Positions 31,171-40,062 of a DNA stretch of 64,000 nucleotides are shown piece after piece. The DNA lies in the NCBI RefSeq assembly GCF_009870125.1, contig NC_046681.1, forward strand, positions 18,427,001-18,491,000, in the 5' to 3' direction. The notes under the pieces were generated by a model. It did not search any database. It was not told the DNA's origin and saw nothing but the letters and a program-made list of their open reading frames with translations. The stretch is from Drosophila pseudoobscura (Eukaryota > Arthropoda > Insecta > Diptera > Drosophilidae). The position numbers and the translations under genes were made by a program. Positions within the stretch are counted from its first letter, which is position 1, and every line of letters starts with the position of its first letter.

Positions 31171-32283
31171 ATTCGCATCTTAGCAAGTGTATTCGGTAAT
31201 CTTTTATTTGATAACTCTACCACTTATCACTTACCACTTACCATTTACTATTTATATTTATATCGAAAATGAAACTCTCAAGTGCAATTATAGTAAACTG
31301 TAAAACTTTCTGCTTTCTTCAGCTATTTGATGTGCGTCGATAGAAGAACTGTACTCGTAAATGGAGAGCGATCATAACGTAACTCACTTTGGTCCTATAT
31401 TTTGTAAGGCCCTTTTTCATTCACATGTAAGGAAAGAGAAATTGGAAATTTTCTGACATGACATGACATGCAGAAAACTTACGAATTGAAAGACTTGAAA
31501 CTAAAAATTGTTGGCTGATTTGTGAAAATTTAAAATAAAAACAGTTTGAAATGAAAATGTAGTAGGACTCGCGCGGTGCAAGGGCTATGCGACCTTGATT
31601 CAAGTATTTATATTGCATTATATTTGCATGCAAAACTGAATGAAACAACCAAGCAAATCGAGTTATTTATGTATATATGTATCTATGTTTATCAGATTTG
31701 CAAGCATACTCAAAGATAAAGCTGGAAAACGCATAAGATTAAATCTTATTAAAAGTTATCAACATCAAGAAAATATATCAAAATGATAGCATGATAATGA
31801 AGGACATTTTTGAAATACTATAATAAAACACATAAATTAAATTCTCGTAGCCGAGATTTTGATGGCGGTCGAAAGTCTGAATCCTCACGATATTAGCATC
31901 GCTCAGGACATGTAGGGATCGTAAACGATCAGGGGAATCCAGAAATGTCCAAATCGGAAATCAGATAGCCACGTTATAACGTTAAAAAGGCAATATCCTT
32001 TTTGCCCTTGAAGCTAAAGTATTTCAAACGGTCGAGGATATTCTCGCGATTACGAGAAGGCGTGGCCCAGATCGAACAAGAAATGGAGGTAAAAAGTAAG
32101 TATATATGATTGGGGACAATATCCTTGATCCTTGGTAAGTAATCGATCAACTCAAGGATTTTCCCCCAATCACGAGAAGGCGTGGCACGCCCAGATTTGT
32201 CAGGAATGGCGGAGTTTTAGCGATCTATACCGGCAATATCCTTATTGTCCTTGAGGCCAAACGATCTGATATGCAATATCCCG
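31171..32283. other. Intergenic DNA with degenerate repeat units
   Basis: There is no gene here. From about 31990, diverged copies of a unit recur, containing TCCTTGATCCTTGG and CACGAGAAGGCGTGGCACGC (for example near 32050 and 32130-32200). The same unit recurs inside the inverted repeat that follows, so these look like older, outlying members of one tandem family. Confidence 0.55.
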
Positions 32284-32376
32284 AACAAGCCGTCGTCATC
32301 CTTCGACCCTGCTATCGACAACTATCTCAAGGACTTTGGCTATGGCAACCAAGGCAGGGGCTACGCGGACTACTAG
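32284..32376 (+). pseudogene. Inverted copy of the 3' coding end of the 33868-35079 gene
   Basis: The frame reads NKPSSSFDPAIDNYLKDFGY and on to GRGYADY and a stop, matching the last 30 residues of the neighbouring gene with one substitution (Pro for Leu). Nothing upstream of it codes, so it is a captured fragment, not a gene. About four base differences separate it from the source. Confidence 0.85.
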
Positions 32377-33102
32377 GCTCTAGATAGATCTCGTTGTTGT
32401 TAGGTTTAAGGATACACGTCTATACATTTAGATAGTAGATATTAATGTTTTCCACTTGTTTATTTATTTGTACTAAGTTAAGTTATGATGAATAAAACTG
32501 TTGTAAAATCATCCTTGCTGTATCCTGTATCGGGGAAGCTATCCCGATTGTAAAAAGGCGTGGCACGTCCAGATCGGTTCACAAATGGAGGAGAAAACTA
32601 AATATTTTTTATTGGGGAAAATGTCCTTGATCCTTGATAAGGACTCCATAAAATCAGGGACATTTGTCCGATCACAGGAAGCCATCGCACGCCTAGATCG
32701 ACCCACAAATAGCCGAGAAAACAAAATATGTATGGATGCGGTTATTGGAGTCCTTACCGAAGGATCAAGGATATTTTTGTGATCACGTGGGCCATGGCAC
32801 GGCCCAATCGGGCCAGAAATAAGGAAGGAAAGAAGATATATATGTCTGGAGAAAATGTCCTTGATCCTTGGTCCTTGATAAGGACTTTATAAAATCAGGG
32901 ACACTTTTCCGAGCACAGGAAGCCGTCGCACGCCCAAATCGGCCCACAAATAACGGACAAAACAAAACTGGTTTGTAATTTGTTATTTTTGAAAATGTAG
33001 TTCAAGAAATCGCCTATAGGGGCGCCACCGTACAAAAGAAAAAATCTCACGTCAAAAGGCCAAAATCTGGATGGGACACCAGGCGAACAGAAATCAGCAG
33101 AA
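32284..33102 (+). repeat. Left arm of a giant inverted repeat
   Basis: This arm pairs with 33181-33960 read in reverse. Aligned positions sum to 66244 over the outer 750 bp, so there is no net indel there. I count roughly eight substitutions in the parts I compared by eye. The inner end carries a 39 bp segment absent from the other arm. Inside are an inverted copy of the last coding residues and 3' UTR of the neighbouring minus-strand gene, including its AATAAA, then four diverged tandem units with the GGCACGCC / CTTGATCCTTG signature. The arms are separated by only 78 bp. Confidence 0.9.
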
Positions 33103-33180
33103 AGCAACTGTAGGAATTGCAAAAATATTTCGCAGCATACTTTAGGGGGCAACAAATTTTTTTTAAAAAAATCATCGACC

Positions 33181-33960
33181 TTCTGCTGATTTCTGTTTGC
33201 CTGGTGTTTTGTACGGTGGCGCCCCTGTAGGCGATTTCTTTAACTACATTTTCAAAAATAACAAATTACAAACCAGTTTTGTTTTGTCCGTTATTTGTGG
33301 GCCGATTTGGGCGTGCGACGGCTTCCTGTGCTCGGAAAAGTGTCCCTGATTTTATAAAGTCCTTATCAAGGACCAAGGATCAAGGACATTTTCTCCAGAC
33401 ATATATATCTTCTTTTCTTCCTTATTTCTGGCCCGATTGGGCCGTGCCATGGCCCACGTGATCACAAAAACATCCTTGATCCTTCGGTAAGGACTCGAAT
33501 AACCCCATCCATACATATTTTGTTTTCTCGGCTATTTGTGGGTCGATCTAGGCGTGCGATGGCTTCCTGTGATCGGACAAATGTCCCTGATTTTATGGAG
33601 TCCTTATCAAGGATCAAGGACATTTTCCCCAATAAAAAATATTTAGTTTTCTCCTCCATTTGTGAACCGATCTGGACGTGCCACGCCTTTTTACAATCGG
33701 GATAGCTTCCCCGATACAGGATACAGCAAGGATGATTTTACAACAGTTTTATTCATCATAACTTAACTTAGTACAAATAAATAAACAAGTGGAAAACATT
33801 AATATCTACTATCTAAATGTATAGACGTGTATCCTTAAACCTAACAACAACGAGATCTATCTAGAGCCTAGTAGTCCGCGTAGCCCCTTCCTTGGTTGCC
33901 ATATCCAAAGTCCTTGAGATAGTTGTCGATAGCCAGGTCGAAGGATGACGACGGCTTGTT
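33181..33960 (-). repeat. Right arm of the giant inverted repeat
   Basis: The outer 93 bp of this arm are the genuine 3' coding end of the minus-strand gene (33868-33960), followed by its 3' UTR and poly(A) signal. The rest is non-coding tandem-unit DNA. It lacks the 39 bp insertion present in the left arm. Confidence 0.9.
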
Positions 33961-35079
33961 AGGTTCGGGCTCTTGCAGTGGGTGCTCCTCTGACCTGCTG
34001 GGATACGACTCGGTTTGGCTGGGATAGGACTCCGTCTGCCTCGAATACGCCTCGGTAATGCTTGGATATGACTCCGTTTGGCTGGGGGCAATTGGATACG
34101 ACTCAGTTTGTGGCAAAGCGTACGCCGTGTGCTCCTCGACAATGGGATAGGATGTGGTTCTGTCATAGATGTTGGATGGTGGCGGTGTGGCAACGGCTAT
34201 CTTCTCCTCATAGGGCGTCTTAACCTTGGCCACAGCCACTCCGGATGAAGAGGCCACTGCTGCGGCTGATACCTTGATACTGGGGTAACGCTTAGGGGTC
34301 GGTTCAACCCTACTCACAAGGGGAATGGAAGGGCCTGCGGACTGCTGCTTGTACACCGGAGAGTAGTAGACAGAAGGAGGCGCTGGCTGCAGCTGAGCTC
34401 GTGGCTGAGGTCTGGGCGGTGGTGGGGCTGGATATTCCTTCTTGCCGCCATAGGCTGTGCTCAGAAGCTGGGCCAGCTCCTCCAGGGTGTAATTGGGAGC
34501 ATTAATGTTGTTGGCAGCTGGCGAGGAGGCGGCGGCAGCGTGTTCACTGTAGACCAGAGGGTAGGGCTTATAGGCCTTGGGACCGTCCACTGGGCCCACC
34601 AGTCCTGCATAGCCTGCTCCTCCTCCGTACTTGGGGAAATACTTGCGCTGATGCACATGCGTGTACTCTATCTGGCCCCCCGGCGCGTAGTCACCGGTGG
34701 ATGAGATCTGGGTGAGCTGCTGTTTGGGCCCGGAGGTGGCCACCTTGCGACAGAACTCCTTGCAGCCGAGCTTGCACTCGCAGTAGCACTTCTTGTAGGC
34801 GGTGGGCTGGGTGGTAATCTCCTCCGCTGATGTACCAGTTGTGGTCGGGTAAGAGACCTGGGTGGTGCTGGCGACGGTTGTGGTGGTTGTAGGAGGTCTG
34901 GCTGTCGATCCAGAATCTGGCCGCGCCGTGGTTGGGCGTGCAGTAGTGGGCACATGGCTGCATGGCACCTGCTCCCACACCTCCTGCTCACACTCTGCAC
35001 AGTACTCCGGAAAGTGGGCGTGGGCCAGACCCGAGGCGCACAACAGCACCACAAACAGCAAACTGCAGCGTCCGTACAT
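33868..35079 (-). CDS. Secreted Pro/Ser/Tyr-rich protein, probably extracellular matrix or cuticle
   Basis: This 403-residue protein begins with a clear signal peptide (MYGRCSLLFVVLLCASGLAHA). A short Cys-containing segment (YCAECEQEVWEQVPC) follows, then a Thr-rich stretch and a second Cys cluster (YKKCYCECKLGCKEFC). A long disordered region rich in Pro, Tyr and Ser contains about five QTESYP-type repeats near the C-terminus. The start lies directly after a splice acceptor (CCCTTTCAG|ATG), with a 5' UTR intron back to about 35190. A TATTTAA at 35312-35318 could be its TATA element. I do not recognise the family. Composition and the cuticle-gene neighbour suggest secretion into matrix. The last 31 codons lie inside the inverted repeat. 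Confidence 0.8.
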   Translation of the reverse strand: MYGRCSLLFVVLLCASGLAHAHFPEYCAECEQEVWEQVPCSHVPTTARPTTARPDSGSTARPPTTTTTVASTTQVSYPTTTGTSAEEITTQPTAYKKCYCECKLGCKEFCRKVATSGPKQQLTQISSTGDYAPGGQIEYTHVHQRKYFPKYGGGAGYAGLVGPVDGPKAYKPYPLVYSEHAAAASSPAANNINAPNYTLEELAQLLSTAYGGKKEYPAPPPPRPQPRAQLQPAPPSVYYSPVYKQQSAGPSIPLVSRVEPTPKRYPSIKVSAAAVASSSGVAVAKVKTPYEEKIAVATPPPSNIYDRTTSYPIVEEHTAYALPQTESYPIAPSQTESYPSITEAYSRQTESYPSQTESYPSRSEEHPLQEPEPNKPSSSFDLAIDNYLKDFGYGNQGRGYADY

Positions 35080-35329
35080 CTGAAAGGGAAATGGGAAAGG
35101 GAAATGAAAATGGGGCACTGTGAAAGGTAGAGCGCTTTATGGGTCAGATCGCTTCGAGCGCTCCCAATTGATCGGACTCAATTCTTACCTTTCAGCAGTA
35201 TTTATCTCCCCCGCTTGCTTTCGTTCGGTCCCGGATCGGTGTTGGGTTGGCACTTGTTGGCTGCTTGTCGGTCGCGTGCGAAATTCTTTCATGCAATTTG
35301 CTGAATAGCTCTTAAATACGCTTCGCTGG

Positions 35330-36223
35330 CCGAGACTAGATCGGCGACCTGAGCTGCTTCTTCTTCATTGGAAGCCACTATTACAACGCCATGCAAATGG
35401 GTCGCGGAAGCGTTGATCGCATCACGTTCCAAACGCTTGACGGATCGGAACCGTTGGGTGGCAGCGGGGGCCGCCGGACCGGTCCACATATCGACATTAT
35501 AATCGCCAGTGGTCGCTGCTTCCGTAATACACATTCAAGCATTTCTACCCGCACTCGTCGATAGCAACAAGAGGTCTCAGCACTCCAAGAAATGCCTCTC
35601 ACCTGTTACCATCTACCATCCGCATCGATCCATCCGATCCAATCCGATCCGATGGGTCAGTTGGCACTTGGCTCCACACATACCGCACTCGCTGACCATT
35701 TTTTTGGTTCTGCCGAATCGATGCCATCTGTTTGGGGGATTTATAATTTCTGGATTTTCGGCCTCACTTGATACGGGTACTAGTATCATCTTCAGTAGTC
35801 GAAAATCTTATCAACTTTAGGGCACAGTTTCGTGGCTCTTTGTCAGGCCACGTTCGCTGCTTTTTGGACATAGATAGTCAAAGCAATCTTTCAACTTTAT
35901 CTCCTAACTGGAATGCTCTGAATATCATCAAATATTTTCCATTGAAGAGGCATCTATGAAAGTGATCTTTAAGAGTTGGTTAAGAGAATGCAAACTTTTT
36001 TTAGATTACCATTTTTCAAGAACTATTTCAATGGAAAGTCTATCTATCACTCAGGGAGACTATCATAGCTATACGTATACATCTATACATTCCTAATGAT
36101 TGCAAATATAACTACGAATTCCGACTGTAATTTATTCATTTAAACGCGTATCATTTTTTTAGATCTTAAAACAAAATAAAGAATAAATATGAGAGAAAGA
36201 CTGAATGGGTCACAGAGGGAACT
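35330..36223. other. Intergenic DNA between two secreted-protein genes
   Basis: No gene is supported. An 81-residue minus-strand frame at 35289-35534 has no recognisable family and no start context worth trusting. The rest is AT-rich. A minus-strand poly(A) signal (TTTATT on the plus strand) near 36175 probably serves the next gene. Confidence 0.45.
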
Positions 36224-36823
36224 TCAACTTAGATTCGTCACACGATTTTGGAAAGGTCTGGCCCCGGCATAGACCTGTATTTTCGGATGCAAACTCTGTT
36301 CATCCAATGGCTCGGCCTCCACAGCATCCTCGTCTTCCTCTCCATCATAGAAGCTGCGCTTCTTCTTTAACTTCTCCCAGTGACTGATTCTGATTCCGGC
36401 CTGGAGCTTACGCTGCGACGGAACATTCAAATGGTCCTTAAATTGCGCTTGTGCGTAGATTGGCGGATTGGGCGTAGGTTGGGGGATACGAGGGCCGCCA
36501 GCCACAGCCACATCGATGGTGTCCGTACCGCTCTGGGCGCTGGTCAGCCGTCGCAGCATCTCCTGGTAGTGGGGCTGATCCGCCGTGATGTACTCGGGCT
36601 CATCCTCCGGATTGAGTATCTGGTAGTTGGGTGTGCCCAGCTCGAAGGTGGTAAAGTCGCCGTGCTCCACTCTGTTTTTCAGGTGGCTGGCACTCCATCC
36701 GTACTGTTTGAGCGGAGCCATCCATTTGGCATCCGCCTCATCTGAAGCCTGCGTGCCGTGGCAGGAGCCGAGAGCCATCAGCAGTGTGATCAGAAGAAGT
36801 CGTGTCGGCAGGTGGTTGACCAT
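36224..36823 (-). CDS. Uncharacterised secreted protein
   Basis: From the ATG at 36823 the frame gives 199 residues. It has a signal peptide (MVNHLPTRLLLITLLMALGSCHG), then a hydrophilic body with KWMAPLKQYGWSASHLKN, a Pro-rich PRIPQPTPNPP stretch and an acidic run before the end (DGEEDEDAVEAEPLDEQ). I do not recognise the family. The same frame stays open upstream to an ATG at 37039, which would add 72 residues beginning with another signal-like segment (MCHGLLWFGFGLALALG). A splice acceptor-like TACAG at about 36893 could remove that part. I prefer the shorter start because its leader is followed by a good cleavage site. TATAAA on the minus strand at 37258-37263 is a candidate promoter. Confidence 0.65.
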   Translation of the reverse strand: MVNHLPTRLLLITLLMALGSCHGTQASDEADAKWMAPLKQYGWSASHLKNRVEHGDFTTFELGTPNYQILNPEDEPEYITADQPHYQEMLRRLTSAQSGTDTIDVAVAGGPRIPQPTPNPPIYAQAQFKDHLNVPSQRKLQAGIRISHWEKLKKKRSFYDGEEDEDAVEAEPLDEQSLHPKIQVYAGARPFQNRVTNLS

Positions 36824-37425
36824 TTTCGCACTGATGCTCCATTGATCTTTGGCAAGACCGTTAGCCGTTAGCAGAGTCTTCGACGACTGTAATTGGACGC
36901 CTACAACTGGGGGCAGGTACGTGAGATTAGAGGCATCATGGGGCCGTGTCTCGTCTGCCAGCGATTGCATTAGTTTCTGCTTATCATGCCCCAAAGCCAG
37001 AGCCAAACCAAACCCAAACCAAAGCAAGCCGTGACACATCGTGTTATCTGCTTATGAGACATCACTCACTGTGGGCGCTCCACACTGAGAAGCGAAGTTC
37101 CCCCTCGACTAAATCCAAGCCTAATACTCGTAGAATACTTAATTCTTCTAAACTTCTAATTTCCCATTACCAACTGGCTGTCTCTTCTCTGTTAATCATC
37201 GAGAACAAGTCGAGCATTTTTGTGTTCTTCTGGCGAACAGAATGAATGTGATGCATCTTTATATGTAGACTGCTGTATGTATGTACATATGTACGAGTAA
37301 GTACTAGGGTACAGGATAATGGCGTATATATAATTTAATTATGACGTGTGCAGTGGAGATTGCTTTCCTTATGGCGCTCATGGCTCATGGAGAGGTGCTA
37401 ATGGTGAGGTGGTCAGTCGGGGCCT

Positions 37426-37943
37426 TCAGTACTTGTACTGAGCTGTGGGTCCGGAAACAGAGACATAGTTACCTGGCGACAGCTCTTGTTTGATGAGGGC
37501 CTTGGGGGCAGCGTAGTGCACGAGTGGTGCCGCCACTAGCTTGGCGGCGATCAGCTTTTTGGATGGCTCGGGCAGGGGGATCTTGATGTCGGTGGGCTCC
37601 CGGTGGACAATCGCCTCGAAGCCGTTGTGATCGTCCGCCTTGTACTGGACGATGCGACGGTAACCATCGGAGTCGATCAGCTCGTAGACGCCCTCGACCT
37701 TGTCGTCCTTGCGCACCTCTTTTTGGCTCTTGATGTCACCGGTGTGCGGATCGTTGACCGACCAATGGAACTCGTAGGCCACTGGTCCGTAGTCCGGCTC
37801 CGGCTGCAGTTCAAGGGCGCTGCTCAAAGTCAGTGCCAGGCCCAGACAGAACAGAAAGCTCACCTAGAACCAAAGGACACGCATTAGTTGGGCCCCAATC
37901 CAAGGAAATCTCCGTTCGGAGCGCAACTCACTTTTCCCATCAT
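37426..37943 (-). CDS. Cpr30B: RR-2 type cuticular protein
   Basis: A four-codon first exon (37943-37932, MMGK) splices to 37863-37426, giving 149 residues. The tiny first exon followed by a signal-peptide exon is the classic structure of fly cuticle genes. The signal peptide is MMGKVSFLFCLGLALTLSSA. The chitin-binding Rebers-Riddiford domain spans about 30-95, with YEFHWSVNDPHTGDIKSQKE, then VEGVYELIDSDGYRRIVQYK and ADDHNGFEAIVHRE. The tail is Ala/Pro/Lys-rich. It should bind chitin in the exoskeleton. The symbol rests on the domain type and on remembered neighbours of Mtpalpha and jp in melanogaster, so treat it as probable. A TATA box lies about 100 bp upstream of the start. Confidence 0.88.
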
Positions 37944-38042
37944 TTGGTTTTTGGTCAGTCGGGTTCTGAGAACTCTGGGGTAATGTAATGCACGCGACGG
38001 AGATCGGAATCGAAGTAATTAATCTACCGAGTCCTCGGGTGG

Positions 38043-38049
38043 TTTTATA
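38043..38049 (-). promoter_or_regulatory. TATA box of the cuticular protein gene
   Basis: TATAAAA on the minus strand lies 100 bp before the start codon, leaving room for a start site about 30 bp downstream and a short 5' UTR. Strong TATA boxes are usual for cuticle genes expressed in bursts. Confidence 0.65.
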
Positions 38050-38978
38050 CTCCGCTCATTACACCAGCACTCCATCCAGTCCGACTGCAACTCCGATGTG
38101 GCAATCCACCCAAATGGTTGGTGTGGCACGCGCCTCCAAGTGGAGCGCGCTCATTAAGTAAGCCCCGAAAAAATTATAATTAAACATGAAGTATGCAAAG
38201 TGCAGAGCTTGGACCGTCCCACAGCGACCCAGCGAGTGATCTACATGGACATGTAGCCAAGAGCTGGCCACAGAACCAATATGCCCGTCCCGGAGGGGGA
38301 GACGTAATATTAGAGGTGTCGGTGCGTTAGTTGTGCGCGACCAGGTCCGCTAGTCGGTCCAACAAATGTGCAGATTAATTTATTTTGTCAATAATTTGCA
38401 ACTCAAAGACAGACCAGACATTGGGCAACGAGGCCTGCGACTATGCGAGACTGCATTAAGTCATAAAAAATAATTGTCATGTTTGTTTGATTGGAGAGCG
38501 GGTTGGGGGCGATGTTCGTGGTGGTGTGGTGTGGAACCTTCATGGATTACAGGACAGGCGGGATCCTTTGGATCAGTTGAACGACCAACTGATTGGGACA
38601 CACAACACGTTGGATGCCATTAACAAATATTTTAATTAATCGCCATTGGACAGACGGGTTTCCTTTTGCCAAAATTCAGGTTACTCTTATCTCCAAGTTT
38701 TTGGATGTGGATGTGGATTGGGTGTCTAGCTGCAGATCGTGTTTGTCGAACCTTAAAAGCAATCTCTGGTATGTGCACTTGTTAGGCGTAACTTGCTCCG
38801 AATCTGGGTTAGACTTGCACTTTGTGGGGTCGGTCTTTGGTCTTCGGTCTCCGATCTGCCAGTTGTGGGCCGACCCGTCCCCTGGTTTTCACTGTGTAGT
38901 TTATCATGTCAGTTGTTGTGGTCATGGGTTGTCATCTTTCGATTGGTCTTGTTTGTCGGATGATGAATCGTCCCCCTG
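38050..38978. other. Intergenic DNA and 3' UTR of the coiled-coil gene
   Basis: No gene is supported. A 178-residue plus-strand frame over 38593-39129 runs antisense into the last exon of the coiled-coil gene and is Ser/Leu-rich by composition. I treat it as a shadow. Confidence 0.5.
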
Positions 38979-40062
38979 CTATTCTTCAGTGTCTTCATCT
39001 CTCTCCTTCTCCAGCTTGGCGCGGACTTTCAGCTGGCAACGTGATCTGAGCAGCTCCCGTCGGAGACTGTTGCTCTCCGTCTCGACAGTTTTGATAAGCT
39101 GGGTTCGGGGATTATTAAACTACTTGTGAAAAGATCCTTAGAACGGGTGTTTCCACTTACGCTATTGGTCAGAGCTGCTCGTTCCATGGTCTCGGCGTCG
39201 GCATCATCATCCCCCAAACAGGACTCACAGCAGGAGGAGACCACATGCTGTCGATAGTTGCGACACTCGTGGCGGCCAGTCGGATCCTCCGGCTGATACT
39301 TGGGCGGAGGATCATCATCTTCGATGGGAGCGGAGGCAGAGACTGCGCCTTCTACTGCTCCTAGCATCGCCTTCAAGGCAGTCACCTCCTCGCGCAAGGT
39401 TTGGTTCTGCGTCTCCAGCAAGTCCACCTGTAAGAGAATTAAATGATTAGAAACTCAATTTCGTTATGGGACCTGTAGGAATCGTACGCTGTCCAGCTCA
39501 AAGTCCATTTCGTCGATGATGTCATAGGACTCATCTAGAGCTCTTTGGAGCTTCTCCACCTGAGCCTTCAGCTGCTCGACCTCATTGCGCTCGTTCTGTG
39601 CCGACATCCGCTTCTCTTTCATCATTCGCTGTTCTGTGTGACGCTGATCCACGGCCGACTTCATTACCAGACCCGTGAGAGTCTTCTGCCGCTTGAACAT
39701 TTCCTCGAGTGCCTTGCAGCGCTTCACCTTCTCCAGGTAGGCATCGTGCAGTTTATTGTACTTCTTCTTGTGCTGCTGCACTGTCTCGACCAGCTGATCG
39801 CGCTCCTCCTCCATCTGAAATGCGACGATCCTGGCCTGCACGTCCACGGCTGCGTTCGTCTGGTGGTCTGAGGACATTCGATTGAGGCGATGGCGCAGTA
39901 GAACATTCTCCTCCTCCAGTTGGAGACTTCGTGCCTTTGCTGCAAAGACACGCATAAGGAATTTTCTGTTAAATGTGGCATACTACCTTGAGATGAAGTA
40001 TACGAACCGGAAGCCAGCTCCGCATAGAGCCCCTGCATAGTGGACGAGGATGGTTTTTCCAT
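38979..40062 (-). CDS. Uncharacterised coiled-coil protein
   Basis: Four exons join in frame on the minus strand: 40062-40008, 39939-39473, 39427-39161 and 39098-38979, giving 302 residues. Most of residues 20-175 are predicted coiled coil by heptad pattern (LQLEEENVLLRHRLNRM, MEEERDQLVETVQQHKKKY, EVEQLKAQVEKLQRALDESY). The middle holds an acidic, Pro-rich section (EDDDPPPKYQPEDP) and Cys residues (SSCCESCLGDD). The C-terminus returns to charged helix. The donor after exon 2 (CAG|GTCCCA) is weak but the reading frame demands it. I do not recognise the family. Such proteins often act as cytoskeletal or centrosomal scaffolds, but nothing here shows that. Confidence 0.75.

Larger units (their letters stand above)
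32284..33960. ncRNA. Candidate long hairpin RNA (hpRNA) locus
   Basis: Transcription through either strand would give an RNA with a stem of about 780 bp and a 78-nt loop. Drosophila hpRNAs of this design are cut by Dicer-2 into endo-siRNAs that silence genes matching the stem, and new ones arise by inverted duplication of gene fragments. Here the outer ~93 bp of the stem equals the coding end of the adjacent secreted-protein gene, and read-through past that gene's poly(A) site would itself make the hairpin. Expression is inferred only, since no promoter for the hairpin is visible. Confidence 0.4.

Noticed and set aside
35289-35534. 81-residue minus-strand frame between two secreted-protein genes
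   Set aside because: It overlaps the probable promoter and 5' UTR of the 33868-35079 gene and matches no family I know.
38593-39129. 178-residue plus-strand frame
   Set aside because: It is antisense to the last exon and 3' UTR of the coiled-coil gene. The Ser/Leu bias is that of a shadow frame.
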